From assembly GCA_030062745.1 (NCBI GenBank), contig CP099848.1, positions 8,763,501 to 8,827,500 of the forward strand: 64,000 bases of DNA. The letters run 5' to 3'. Each line of letters starts with the position of its first letter. The stretch's first letter is position 1. The notes below the pieces were generated by a model. The model was not told where the DNA came from, made no database searches, and saw nothing but the letters and a program-made list of their open reading frames with translations. Both the position numbers and the translations under genes were made by a program. This DNA is from Capitulum mitella. Its lineage: Eukaryota; Arthropoda; Thecostraca; Pollicipedomorpha; Pollicipedidae. Positions 33,660 to 46,521 of the stretch are shown here, one piece after another.

Positions 33660-35815
33660 TCTCTAACTGTGCTTGCAGTGGAGACCATCGCAGATTGCAC
33701 TTTTGGTACGGAATTTCGTAAACACGAGTGAACCATGTACATTCCATCATATGTACCGTCTGTGGCGCGAATTTCAGTGCCGCTCACTTAACTTAACCAT
33801 GCACGACGCAATCCTTTCCACAGCACATTTAACACCATACAGTCGCGTTTACGGACATTACAACTTGCGATTACTTGGAGTTATTTCCATAAACCCTTTG
33901 CCCGGCATGAAACTGATTCTAGGAAGCACACAGGTCTTGCAAAATGCAGCTCGCCAGACACGAGATCGTAAATTCTGGTCTTCATTGGGCGACAGAATGT
34001 CTTACCCTACTCCTTTACTTCCAGTCAAGAGCAATGTAATTTCTATGCCTGAAGTGGTCAAGCGGCCATTTAGCTTCAAAAGATCAACTGACCGACAAAT
34101 TTGAACCAGACCGTCGAAGCAAAATGGCGTGCTCCCTGTTCTTCATTTACCAGCGATTTAATTGTCAGGCCCACCATTTTTTCCTCTCTCTGCCGTGTAA
34201 CTTATGGTAACCAGACGACTCAGCGTCGCCAAATTTTTCGTACCATTCACAACATCATTTCTGCAGATTTTGGCAAAAAAGGTCTATCGAGATCATCCAA
34301 GATCATGCGAACGTGACGTCATAAAGTCGATCATGTTTTATGATTGCTTCATTTTTTCGAGTCTGCGTGATCTTTATCGACATAATAATCGCCAGGAATG
34401 GCGGATAGTGTACAAAATGTGTTATAGTGTTATGACAGGTCAATGTAGATCATTTAACACTTTGCAGATCATCATGGGCCAAATTTATACAAATGCGATT
34501 TTCCAGTTGTTTTGATACATTATTACATTTACATACATCAAATACATTGTTAATGTACGTCGTAAAAGCCTGCTGTTGCTGACATAGTATGGGTGATACA
34601 CGACTTTGGTTAATCCGCGCTACCGGTTTTATCAGAAGGACTGGTCACTGATCTGTTATGCATGAATATTCACGCGTTCGGGCCGCAGAATGTCTGCAAT
34701 TTTCCGATGTGTACGCAAAAAAGAAGGAATGCCCCAGATCTGCCAAATATCAAATACCCATATCAAATGTCAAACAAGAAATAAAAAAATTGACGTGGGC
34801 ATGTGAACAAGAGGTCGTAAATCCTACGGATGTGCGGACGTTGTCGGTAACGTTTCCGTTGGAGTGTTAGGCATTTCTTCTGGCCTGGTGGTTTCAGCCA
34901 TCCCCGGTATCCCAAATTTCGCTGGCGAGAGATCCACCCTCGACGCAAAAACAACTCGTTTTGGTGGGATCTATGCCGTGCTGTCACCAGGGATTTCTGG
35001 GCGGTTCGTGGCCGCTCTGTGGCAGTCCGTGGTAACACACGCATTTTATGCGGCAGAGCCCGATCTGTTGGTCTGTGCATCGGCCGATTTTACGAGCCAC
35101 GACATCAGTTCGAGCCTACAAACCTTGCATACTTCTTGCGGACCAGAAAAGTAGTCGGTGTCGATCTGGGACATTGCGATTTGCTTAGGTGGTTGCGAGG
35201 ACAAGTGAATTTGGGCGAGTGAAAGATAACAGTGCTTGTGGTATCAGAGGATCAGTCACTGCCTTTTGTAGGTGACTGACATTGTTTTTACATTCATCTT
35301 TAGTCCAGAAATGATGTGGGTCCCTTTGGATCGATAATATAAGCAGAACAGTGGGCATACGTTTAAATACTTAGTTATCTACTATTATATAATATTATAA
35401 ACTGTATAATATTATAAAATCTTAGTTTGACTGCATTAAAAACAGGCGGCAGAGCCCCACAGCTGAACTGGTGTAATGACATGACGCCGGGTGGTCATTC
35501 CGTCGAATATTGGCTGGAATCCAGGAAAAATCCTTAAAAGTCGGCTGCCCGTTTTCCCATGATGCAACGCTTTTTTGCATAATCATGATAGAATCGCAGA
35601 GGACGCGCCAGAGCCATGAAAATAGGTAAATAAGTAAAAAAAAGTTTTTCCGACGTTCCATCTCGCCATCGGACATTGCCTTATTGTATTCCTTTGCTCT
35701 CTCAGTATTCTTCCTGACGTTGCCGTTGTCGATATTTTAACCGTTTCGTTTGTGTCATTGTTCACCACACCTCACTGATGTCGGTGAACTCATGAGAACT
35801 TCATAAAGTATGATG
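33660..35815. other. Non-coding, no supported gene
   Basis: AT-rich, with a TATAATATTATAAA repeat near 35385-35420. Frames near 34860-35150 show no known motif. Confidence 0.4.
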
Positions 35816-35819
35816 TACT

Positions 35820-36040
35820 GGACTTATACACGACTCACCAGATACTTTTTTTGGCACACACCGAAACGCACTGACTGTGATAACGTTCTAACCCGCCTGC
35901 CAATTTACTTGCGGCGTGCTTCAATGAAAGGGAGGGGTTTTGGCTCCATCGCGTAGAAATTGACTAAACATGCGTGATTGGCTTACCACATTAGTCAGGC
36001 TTCTTTCCCACTTTGCCTCAGGCACGTGTCGTCAGTATGT
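35820..36040 (+). repeat. Dispersed repeat, copy 1 of an inverted pair
   Basis: Matches the reverse complement of 56905-57135. Shared blocks include GGACTTATACACGACTCA, CTGTGATAACGTTCTAACCC, GCCAATTTACTTGCGGCGTG, the TTTCTACGCGATGG block (reverse strand), TGATTGGCTTACC and TTGCCTCAGGC. Divergence is moderate, with small indels. Confidence 0.75.
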
Positions 36041-36049
36041 CGCAAACAG

Positions 36050-38380
36050 ACTAATGCAATCCATGAATTTATCACAACAGAACCAAACAGGGTCTCAGCG
36101 GCAAAAGCTTGTGTATGTTCATGATCTAATCATACATCATGAACCCCCGTTATGAGTTAAATTTAAGGTACAGTATTTTATGGAATGGAGGCTGTATTTT
36201 TTCATAGTTAACCAGACAGACATTAGTCCATAGGCAGGAAACCTTGTAAGGGACTGTTGGTACCATCCTTTTTGATGTGTTATCGCTGGCACTTTGTCAG
36301 CCCTGTACATTTTGCTGCCAATCCACGTTAGCGACCAAAAGCAACGTGTGCGGGCTCAAGTGTAATACAGTCACTATTGATATCCCCCGCAGGCTGCATT
36401 AGCTGTTACACTCATTTCGCAGTTAACTTATAAAAAGTAATTCGCTTCAGACACAGTTCTGCACACCAGTGGTGTGAATGGCAGCATGGCGGACAGGCTT
36501 GCTGGTCGGAGTTCATTGGGTAGGTTTGATCCTGGTTATCCGGGTGAATTTTGTTTTTCTCCACAACAACCACCGTGAGAGGCTGCAGCTCGATATGACC
36601 ACAGCCAAGGATATGACCACAACCAGAGCTCGATATGACCACAACCACAGCCGCAGCCAACCACAGCTTCGGATAACATGTTGACGGGGGGCGGGGGCAT
36701 TTGTCCCTCTCCTAATGAAGGGGATTGAAGCATTCTCCAATTGCCTCCAGTAAATGGCTTTTGCCCCTTCCCCAGTGAAAATGGGGAAAAGGGATAGGAA
36801 CTATCACCTGCATACATGGCTTGCGTTCAATGCTCCTCTTTTGTTGCTGGTCAGTTAAAAATATAAAAAATGCATTTTTCCTACTTTTGAGGTTTCTCAT
36901 GATATACCTTCATCTGGCATGAGCAGTGCTGTAACAAAGTTGACATCATGGCTTTAAAGTTCCCTTATCAGAAAACCTTCAAATTTCAATGTTTGCTAAT
37001 TTTTTCTAAGTCGTAGAGGTTTCCCTTCAAAAGCCTTTGGCTTGTGAAGACTGTCTAAGGCCACCAGATGCCTTCAACTCTAGTTTCCAGAGTCGGCACT
37101 GAAGGGAATCGGACCAAAGACGTCTGAAAACGCATTAACGCCTCAAGTACATCAATCGCGCCGCAGTGCCGCTAGGTGAATCATATCCGTAATGTTAAAC
37201 GATACTGCCTTTTTCTAATCTTACAATAACTTACACCCGCAAAAACTTCTGAGCTCTTGCATCCGCCTTACATCACCCAGTTCTTTGAAATCCGTGCGTT
37301 CTCACACTTGTTCATTGGCTAAAGCCTAGTCTTCCCAGAATATTCCGATTGCAACACGCCTCCTGATTGGTTGTTTATGATATTGTAATTGCACTATTCC
37401 CTTTTTTTATTTCCGTTAGTAGGTAGTACATAAGCAGGGCCGATTTTCGCTTAGCATGTATCCGTCTAGGTATCTATCGACTCAGCATGCGGTGAACCTC
37501 GTGACGCTCGTGACGTAGTGTAGTGAAGTGTTAGTGCTTTGAGTGGTCAGTGTTTGACGTCAAGAATATAGTTGGTGAAAGTGGAAGCTCTGTGTGCGTG
37601 ACGAATAAACGAAGAATTGGCAAGAGAACTTGTGAAAAGAGAAGTACTGAAAAAGAGAAAATTTTGGCATAAACGATGTCACCAATAGTCAAACTATGAC
37701 GCCAAGCAGAAAACACTGGTGCAAGTGCCCCAATATGGCAGCCAATTTCTGTTAGTCATTATGGCGCCTTATCTACATTAATTTTCGCATTGGGACCAAC
37801 TTTGCTACCTTACGGTATACGAATTGGCGTGCCAGTATCCCCGTCAAACGGCCACCCCCAAGCTCGAGCTCGGATGTGCTGTCAACGTCAATAGCGAAGA
37901 CAGTCGACATCGACAATCAATATTTATCAATCATGACCGATATTTGCACACAATCGCGTCGCGTCGTCATCTTAACTAGGACAGCAAGTGGTAATTATTG
38001 TACTTCATGGAAGGTACTAAAGTTTACTGAAAACAGTGAAGCTGAGGAATAAAAATGTAGCTTACTATGACTCAGCTCCGAGTGAAAAAGTCGCGCGCCT
38101 TCGACGCATCAATTTTTACAAAGCGTGCCTATTTAAGTATTAATTTCTTTGAATATCAATATTGGAACTGCGACAACAATATTAACGACTAATTAACCAT
38201 AAAATGTAACAACATCCACCAAAAACTCCATCCGACTGCTATTTTCCCACCTTACCCCCCCCCCTCCCAGTCAGAATCCCTTATTCCAGGCCCTGACCAT
38301 AGCCGTCAATAGGTTGTTAAAACACAGCTTGGCAAGAGCCTTTTCTCGCTGGACGCTGATCGTATTTTCGCCTGCGGCGC
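36050..38380. other. Non-coding, no supported gene
   Basis: A short tandem of GATATGACCACAACCAGAGC-type units lies near 36592-36665, with a C-run of about 13 bases near 38257. No protein-like frame. Confidence 0.4.
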
Positions 38381-38384
38381 GATC

Positions 38385-39085
38385 GGCGCCAGGGCCGGGT
38401 AGAGACTCACCCGGAGCAGCAGCGGCGCACGGCCTCTCGCTCTGAAACGGCCCACTTTGAGCCGCCGGGCGCGGACAATTCGTCAGCGGCAGCCGATCGG
38501 CGAGGCCGTTCTGCCGGCCGGCGCGGCCGCCCCCTCGTTCCGGGCCGCCTGCACGCCGGCCGCCGAGATCTGTTGCTTCATCAGCGACGTCGTGGCCGAT
38601 GCTTTAGGGTGGGTTGGCGGCTACAGACACCACCCGGCGCGCCGTCGTCACGGCGCCCCGTCGGGGGGAGGCGCTCGCCAGGTCACGGTAGTCCGCTAGC
38701 GGGGGTCCGGTCGGCTCTCGGCAGCTGCCACCGTCGGTGTCGATGGCACCGACGGCCGGCGGCCTGGTCTGCTACATGGCCCCGCCACGGACTGTTCCCT
38801 GGCAGCCTCGCTCGGCGGGGCCACACGGCGAGTGCTCGTCGGGGCGCGGCCGTCCGGCGCCGGCCGGCCGCCGCGCCGCCTTCTGCGGCCGCCGGGTCTG
38901 TCGCAGCCAGCCGGGCCCGGAACGACGCCGCTTCCGGCGCTGAGAATCGGCGACGGCGTGACGACTTCCGTCGGCGGCGGAGCACCCGGCGCCGGCGGCA
39001 GACTGCGCTGTCGTCACCGGCCCAAAGGCAGCACTGACGCCAAATACACCGCAGTGGTGCTGGACGGCTCGGTTTAGTAAGACTG
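38385..39085. other. Long CpG-rich island, coding status unclear
   Basis: About 700 bases of extreme GC and CpG content. The supported genes here (scrt, CATIP) are equally GC-rich, so this may be a decayed or multi-frame exon; for example, one + frame ends with STDAKYTAVVLDGSV and a stop at about 39077. No frame is open throughout and no domain is visible. A promoter-type CpG island is the alternative. Confidence 0.35.
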
Positions 39086-42008
39086 CTGGTCGGTGGTACT
39101 GTGGGGCTCGGTTGTGGTGCGTAAAACTGACAATGACAACCTTGTCTTTGTTTGTAGCGTCTTCCAGTTGCGTGGAATGTAAACGTTTTTACGTTGGTAT
39201 TTCTGAGATTTCATAAGAGGGTGGTTGGTCGTGCGCTTGCTTGTATATATGTTACCAGTTATTTTGAACTATTTCGAAACGTCAATGAACAATGATGTAC
39301 GCATTTTCCATGCACGCGCAGTTTCGCTCATGTCATCAAGGGTTCTTCCGAAACAAAAATGGTAAAAAGCAACTTTTATTCAAACCTTTGTGAGAGACAC
39401 ATCGCGGTATATCATTGCGTCACCACGGCAAAAACAAAGTCGTGAACACGTGTCCCGGGCGTGCGATTCTGCTGTCGCCACACACGGCGGCGTCACGCAG
39501 ACTAAGGCCGGTCACCGCGCCAGTGCCACGGCCGTGTGACGGACTCCGACCTGGACGGTGGCGGAATTAATATGGCCCGAATGTAATGCGAGTCCCAACA
39601 GCAATTCTTGACACAAGCACAAGCGACGCAATTATGCGGAGGGTCGTCCAGCCAGCTGAGTGTTCAAATACGCGATACGAAAAGAATTTTCTCTGTGTTT
39701 TGTCCCGATCAGTGGAGGCATGCAGGCATTTTATGTCAAGCAGGTAAACGTGGCATATTTTGCCCTTAGTGAGAGAACTTGAAATGCGTCAGTATTCCTC
39801 AGAAATTACTGGAACGATGCTGAGCTTGGACACACAACCCACACTCGTGCTGTAACTAGGTTTGTGTGAAGAAGGGGAAAGGCGAAATATATATTTTACA
39901 AATGCCTTAAGAATGTGGACTAAAATGGGAACAAGCCGAGGCATGATGAGAAAGCTGCGAACTACGCATTTTTCGGCCCTGGACTAGGATGGTAGTTTAA
40001 TAGTATAAGCAACTTCTATGCGGTTTATCATAGAACGGGGTAGTTACAATGAATGTGCAGTTGAAATGAAGGAGATCCGATGTTCATGGCGGGAGCTTAA
40101 GAGCAACGAAAGACAACAAAAATACGCGGACAAAAAATAGAGTTCGGGCTTTCCAGTGTGACTCAGTTCTTAGTCCAATATAGAGCAAATGAAGTACTTT
40201 CCATCTAGATGACTGCGAGTACTTAAAAGGTATTTATGTGGATAAATTAACAATAGGAAAAATATTTAAACCGGCATCACACCGGACGGACCACTGCGAA
40301 ATTAGCCAGTGATTGGGCTGACTGGGCTAAGGCGGCTATGAATTCACGTAATTCAGACGTAGAAATACATTATTTCAGATAATGGTTGCATCGTCACTAG
40401 ATACGCGAACAGTACAAACAGGGCTTTATTTCAAGTTTAGGATTTAATGCCATGGAGCTTTAACCATTTGTTGGTGCCCTGCTCCAGTTCGATCCACTGC
40501 ACTGTTTGATGCAGTGCTGAGTGCTAAGTAGAAGTGGTAAACCAGTGCGTGTCGTTCTACGCAGTTTGATGAATGGGTGTTATTTAGCACGAGCCGTGAT
40601 ACCAAACGTTATCCTTGCAAATCTCGTGGATTCAATCGGTAAAAAGAAGCACATCAACAAAAAACGAACATGTCTTTACGAAACAATGTTTGTGACATCA
40701 TGACATCCCAGGAAACGGATAATTGGCTACAATTCCCAATTTTCGTTGTTGTTGCGTCATCCAAAAAACAGAGCGACAAATCGCAAAAACGTGGCTGACA
40801 TCGTTTCATCGCATATAGCTATGTTTGACATTCGCAGCCATTTCGTTGCTCGTAATGCACAAGAGTACTGAGAAATAACAGGCAACACTAGGATTAAAAT
40901 ACGCAACCAGTTGCTACGTCAGGTCGTTTAGCTGTGTATATTTCCGCGACACTCCCCTTAATACGCGAAATCAATTCTGCTACGAACCCGTGAAACATCC
41001 TGGTGCTGATTATTTGCGAGTATTCTTCATTCTTTGCAATAAACTTGTTGTTATGCCTTTCACATTGCCAAATGCCTGTTTCGCGAGAGCAAGATAGTAT
41101 TCTACATACCACCAAAGCGGATTCATACTCGCTTCGATGTACCTTCCAGGAATGACTTCATTACTACTTTTAAGGTGCTACGGGACGTCCTAATGACACT
41201 TAGCGTATGCAACACAAGCCATCAAGGACAACTTAGGATTATGATCATTAGCACATGTAACACATTAATTTCGTCTACCGATAAAACCATCAAAATACAC
41301 CGAACAAAAACTGTTTATAAAAATAGCTATATCTATACACCGATTGAGCTAGACGCACCACTCTGGTTCCACATCAATTATTGCTGACTATTATAGCATC
41401 AGTTTTGCCTCAGTCAGGAACTTACCGGGTTGGGAGCAAGCTGGTGCCTCTGTTAACCGCTGACGCACCGTGATACACACTGTATTGCACGTTATTAAGG
41501 ACAGTATTTCGATGCATCATGTCAGCTGAATGGATTACTAAAGAGGGACATTCAGACAAGAGTACGACTGGGATAGGGTTAAGTGGACTTGTGTGAAAAC
41601 CTTAAAAATGTCACCGATATGAAAGATGTACTGTAATCTAGAAAAGCAAACTCCCTCTCGTCCGGAGCCGGAGTGAAGCGTGAACGGTGCTAAGGCCCTT
41701 CTACCTCACTAGTACCAGCCTAACGGACTAAGTACTCCTCAAGTGCAGATCTCGGGCGGCTGAAGTGCTGTCGCCACACAGGATCTGAACTTTTCCAACG
41801 AGCCGAGGACTCGCAGATCGCGTTCGCGTCCTCGCTCCGGACGGCTCGTTCCGCAGCTAACGCCAACGGCTCCCAGGCGGGCGTTGTTTGTCGTGAGACC
41901 TCGCGAATCCCAGCCGTGCCGTTAGAGAATTCGGCGCCGCCGCCGTGATGGTCGCGGCGCCCGGCTCGACACGGCCAGCCCGGCGCCGTCGCGTCGCCCG
42001 CGGGAGGC
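39086..42008. other. Non-coding, downstream flank of scrt
   Basis: No gene supported. The GC-rich part next to 42009 (41640-42008) is probably the scrt 3' UTR, because composition changes only at about 41640. No polyadenylation signal could be assigned. Confidence 0.4.
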
Positions 42009-42766
42009 TTACCGCCGAGTGCAGGACGACTCACAGTGCTTGTTTAAGTAGGATTTCAGCGCGAATGACTTATTGCAATGACGACAGACGAACGATTTCA
42101 TGGACGAGTGCGTTTGGACGTGAGCCCTGAGGTTGGACCTGTCGGCGAAGGACTTGCCGCAGTGGGCGCAGCCGTACGGCTTCTCTCCCGTGTGCGAGCG
42201 CAGGTGGCCCTGCAGCAGCCACGGTCGCGAGAACGTCTTGCCGCAGACGTGGCACTTGTGCGACAGCTGGTGGGTCAGCACGTGCATGGCCAGCGCCGGC
42301 ATGCTGACGTAGGCCTTGCCGCAAGTGGGGCACTTCTTGGCGCCCTGCGAGTCGATGCTGCGGTGCGTCTGCTTGTGGCGCGACAGGTTGGACGAGGTGG
42401 CGTACGTCTTGCCGCACTCGGAGCAGGCGTGTCGCGGCGGCCGGCGCGGCCGCGGCGCGGCGCCGGCCCCCACGCTGTCGCCGCTGCTGCTGGCCGAGTC
42501 CTCCTCGCCTCGCGAGTCGGGCTCGCCGCCGCCGCACGCCAGCTCGGCGCACGCCGCCGCCGCGCCCGTGTAGATCAGGTACGTCTGCTCGCAGCGCGGG
42601 CTGTGCGCCGGCGCCGGCGCCGACATGGCCAGCTGCAGGAGGTCGTGCGCCGCCTCCGTCTCGGCCGCGCTGCGCACGCGCACGATCGGGATGCCGCCAT
42701 CGTGGCCGCAGATCTCGGTGCAGACCTCGGACGACTGGCTCGGCATCAGCAGGCCGCGGAGGTAGT
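42009..42766 (-). CDS. scrt: Scratch zinc-finger transcription factor, terminal exon
   Basis: Scratch proteins are Snail-superfamily repressors that act in the nucleus of neural precursors and bind E-boxes. Counting from the in-frame ATG at 42746 (245 residues), five fingers follow a Ser/Gly/Ala-rich linker. Their ligands are C108/C111/H124/H128, C139/C142/H155/H159, C165/C168/H181/H185, C193/C196/H209/H213 and C221/C224/H237/C242; the last is C2HC, as in Scratch. The run [20 protein letters not shown] and the phrase [20 protein letters not shown] are near-identical to the Scratch family rather than Snail. The exon really begins at 42766 after a CTCCTCCCCCAG acceptor and reads [10 protein letters not shown], so the ATG is internal. 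The upstream exon with the N-terminal SNAG motif was not found in this window. Confidence 0.92.
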
Positions 42767-42791
42767 CTGGGGGAGGAGACCGTCATCAGAT

Positions 42792-42821
42792 GACTGGCTC
42801 GGCATCAGCAGGCCGCGGAGG
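42792..42821 (-). repeat. 30-bp duplicate of the scrt exon start, in the intron
   Basis: Thirty bases identical to 42733-42762 are repeated 59 bases upstream in the gene's direction, inside the intron before the terminal exon. The duplicate carries the same CTGATGCCGAGCCAGTC coding words but is followed by ATCTGATGACGG instead of the exon. It could be a slippage duplication or a decoy exon start. Confidence 0.9.
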
Positions 42822-42829
42822 CAGTTGAT

Positions 42830-43515
42830 GCGTGTGCTGACCAGCTACCACACGGATACGGAAGTTCATGAGGGTTGCGTGTAGGCAAACGAATAAAGAG
42901 GATATTAGATTTCCGAACAGCTGAGTTACTTGGCTTCCCTCGGATTCAGATGGTTGGGAACACTTTTGCAACCGGAATCTTTTAATGTGCAGAATCCTGT
43001 AAATCAGTTGTCTGTTTTCAGAGCATGTTATTCCTCAGTTATTGGTGCCTGTGCCGACACATTTGAGCAATATGTGTCATTGTCTGGATAGACTGTGTGA
43101 AAAATGTCTCACTAGACCTCCTGCCTCGAGTAACATAATGGGCTCCTGGCGGAGAAACAACATTAGTTTGACAATAGCCGTACTAAATGTTTTTCGACGA
43201 ACATTTCGAAATGTGTCATTCAGTGGTATTTTCATTCAGACTTTGTTGTTTAACTTACATTACTAAACTATGCGATCTGTATAGCGCATTAAAATGCATT
43301 CTGCGGCTTTCGTAGACTGTGATATGATATGTAGGCAGAGGATATACCAAACCGCACAAATGTCGGGGTTTTATTCGTCTTCAGGGTATTGTTCTCTACA
43401 GCGTATTTCAAAACTTTTCTCTTACCTTTCCACTATCCGTAAAATACATCATCATATGACACATTTTATTCACGTACTGACACACTCTTCCATTAATTCC
43501 AGGAGCCTGACAATC
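42830..43515. other. Intron or flank, no feature seen
   Basis: AT-richer DNA upstream of the scrt exon. No SNAG-coding exon and no clear promoter element were seen. Confidence 0.4.
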
Positions 43516-44593
43516 CTATTTTGGCATTTCATCCCTCCTCCCGATTGCGGAGCATGAAGGGTGAAGTGTTCGCCCACTCCCTCTGTTCCGCACTGCCTTC
43601 AGTTCCGCGATGCTCTCGCAGAGGTCCATCTCGTTGAGGCGCGCCTTCAGGATGCCCCACAGATGTTCCGTGGAGGTCAGGTTAGGGGAGTTCCCCGGCC
43701 TTGTTTCCTTGTCCCTGAGCCCCGGGAGGTGCGCACGACACCACTCTTGGCCTCCCTGCACCGTGTCAGCGGGCGCACCGTTTTGCATGAAGATGGCAGC
43801 CGACAAGCCCACCAAATTCTGCAGATTTACGGAGCCCATGCTCGCCATTGGTCTCATGGCTTCAGTGAGAGACTTTTCCAGAATCGCCTTTTGGTAGTTA
43901 TCTGTGTTAACCGTCCGCTTTTGAGGCACCACGTGTACTTCTGTGGGGTCCAGAGCACTCACTGCCCCCCCCCCCCCCCCCACCATCACCTTGTGGGACC
44001 TCTTCTCAGGGCTGCAAGGTGATACTTCCGCCCTGTCTTTCGTCCATACGGGGTCTTTTTGGGGGTCCGAGGGCTGTGTGAGCTCGAAAACAGACTGTTT
44101 CCAGATGATTCTCTTGAAGTTATCCTTGTTCTAATTCTTCAGTTGTTTCTGCACAGTTCCGTCCTCGTTTACTGTTGTTTTTCGCTCAGTTTTGCCTGTT
44201 TGGCCCTCTTGTGTGCGGTGAGTCTTTGTGAGCGTGTCATGCATCGGTAAACCGTCGTGCTGACACCTCGTAGCCCTTGAGTTTCAATCGGACAGACAAT
44301 TTTCGGAGGCTCTGACCCCTCTTCACCCAGGCTTAAGCAAAGGCAGTTTTTACCACCCATCTGACCTGGAAGGCTCGGCCTGAGCACGGCGCGTCATGGA
44401 GAGATTCTCCCAGTGAAAATCTTCCGCGTGTGTCCACCGTACGCCGTGACAGACCCAGTGTCTTGGCGACAACTCCTTGGCTGGCGCCAGCCTGGAACAT
44501 TCCCATGGCCCTCGCACTAGCAGCTTCCCGAGAGAGAACCCTTTTAGCAACGTCCATGTTTGCTGCTCGGTTATGCCTGAACTCTGTGGTCAA
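43516..44593 (-). pseudogene. Tc1/mariner transposase remnant A
   Basis: Read 44593 to 43516. The N-terminus has a helix-turn-helix (MGMFQAGASQGVVAKTLGLS) that binds terminal repeats. A middle part in another frame reads NFKRIIWKQSVFEL and VWTKD. The C-terminus carries FMQNGAPADT with the second catalytic-block region and RPGNSPNLTSTEHLWGILKA with the third (the Glu is kept; the usual SPDLNPIEN is altered). The usual VMVWG block has become VMVGGGGG because of a 17-base C run on the + strand at 43965-43981. Frameshifts and stops break the gene. Terminal inverted repeats were not identified. Confidence 0.75.
43965..43981. repeat. C17 homopolymer inside a transposase
   Basis: Seventeen C in a row lie exactly where Tc1-like transposases encode VWG (G-rich codons on the - strand). 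Slippage in a short G run is the simple origin. Confidence 0.95.
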
Positions 44594-44599
44594 AAACCT

Positions 44600-46410
44600 A
44601 ATAAATTAATGCTTCACAAGTTCGCAAACGTCACGCGACGAACTGAAATATGCATCGGACTTTCGGCTGCTCTCGTTGCCTGAATGTAAAAGGTGTTGAA
44701 GCTACAGGATCAAATGTGCAGGCGGAGGGTGGCAAAGAACTTTTGAGACACCTTGAACAGTACCCATGGCAGATTTCACCGCATCTCCATCAGCGTGTTG
44801 GGCAAGTTTTGCAAATCCTTGATGGTAGTCCGTCGGCATTATTATCCCAGCGCAAGCCGATCTTTCCACCCAAGTCCCTCATACTTTGAAGAATACCGCA
44901 CTCTTTTGGGCTCCTCTGCATCTAACCACATATGACGTCATGCATGAATTTGCCCAGGGTTTTTTTCCTAGCCTAAACCTCAAGATAATCTACTACATAG
45001 AAAATGACCTAACTGATGCAATACGTTTGTCTGCTTTAGATCAGGACAACGCCCTCTTCGAAATTTGGGTCCTGGCTCATTTTACGCCATGCTTTTTCAG
45101 TCATGTAACCAGTTTGCATGATAGCACTGCTCTGTTGGAAGTCATTATAGCTACAAGCATCTAGTTAAAAGGCACCGTGATAGGACTGATCTATGTTGGC
45201 TGTGGTCGACTGGCGTGCAGAGTTTAAGATATGGCTTTAAAAAATAGCTTCACTCGTTTTGAAAAAAAAAAACGACAGCAAGGGGGTATCGCAGTCAGCA
45301 GAACGACACTGCCCAGGCTGTAATGTTAGTGAACTTAGTCGAGCGTATGATTTTTGCTGCTGAAAGCGCGCAACCGACAATCAACTCACGTTCGACTGAC
45401 AACGTGTTTAACGCTTGGACACACGGCGCGGTAAAACATGATAAATTCATTCAGCTTTTAATAGCTTCTGTTGTTCTGTACAGTTTATAGCCGAACGTTC
45501 CGAACTCTCCAATAAGAAACAGATATCTTTCTTAGACATTTTCATACAAAGTCATAGGTCAGGCGAGTCCTACTTCAGCTAGCGAGTAGAAATGCAACAT
45601 TGTAAAGTAAAACATTGCACAAAATTGCAGGCCCGGTTATTACGCTTTCCGCAAGCTGGCAGCTTTCCGGTAACTGGTCTTTAAATCATGAAGCTTGTGC
45701 CTTGTTTTGCAGCCTCTTACGTTTACGTGACTGTTCCGGGATTAATGCTCACCGGATCGGCTTCTGTCCTCCTTCAAAAACACACACAAGTATGAGCGTT
45801 GCTTTATCACCACATAGTAATTTCCTTGCTTGCTTCCATGCTGCTTTCGTACAAGGGGGCCATTAATTTTTGTATGCGTCAATGGCAATTTTTTTTCCAT
45901 TTCAGTGGTTGCTAAAGACGTCCCGAAACCGAAATGAAGAATCTCTTTTTCATTATCAAAACCTTGGTAATGACAGGAAAAGGCCATTCGTACATTTCCC
46001 AATTATCATAATGCTCCGTTCCGTATTTCCTTAAATCGGAGTTGCAAGACTAGGCTTTCATTACAAGACACAGTCTTGCTCACTTGCTTGGCATCATCTG
46101 ATGCAACACTTATCTTATGGATACTTTCGTACCCGATTCAAAGCCCTCAGACGGAAGCACGGACACCACCAAAGCACGTTTTTTATCACAATTTCAACTG
46201 TTTGTTCTTTTATTCAATATCAGTTAATAGGCAAAACAGATGGTGGTCCGAGGCACTATAGTGACAATAGTGGCATTAGTCCATTGTCATGTCTCCGTGG
46301 TGTCTTGTTCATAATTGACACATAAACTGCGGCAGTTTTAACGTACGTTTCTAATCACCAGCGCTTTAATGCATCCAAGCCGATGTCAACACGTACATAA
46401 TAATCTGTCG
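44600..46410. other. Non-coding, no supported gene
   Basis: AT-rich DNA with no protein-like frame, before the sharp GC rise at the CATIP homologue. Confidence 0.45.
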
Positions 46411-46521
46411 TGATCGATTGACTCCTGTTGCTATCGGGATCAGCTCTCGTGGCAGATCGACACCGCTCAACTGAGTCGGCTCGGCTGGGTCCTCCGGCCC
46501 GCGCAGCAGACGAACGCGGCG

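Noticed and set aside
38385..39085. A multi-exon GC-rich gene
   Set aside because: No frame persists and no domain is visible; only a fragmentary C-terminal-like end, not enough to call a gene.
42078..42884. A 268-codon open frame on the + strand
   Set aside because: Antisense shadow of the scrt zinc-finger exon; its translation is Val/Arg/Ala-rich with no motif.
42830..46500. An upstream scrt exon encoding the SNAG motif
   Set aside because: No SNAG-type start of the form MPRSFLVK was found on the - strand in the window.
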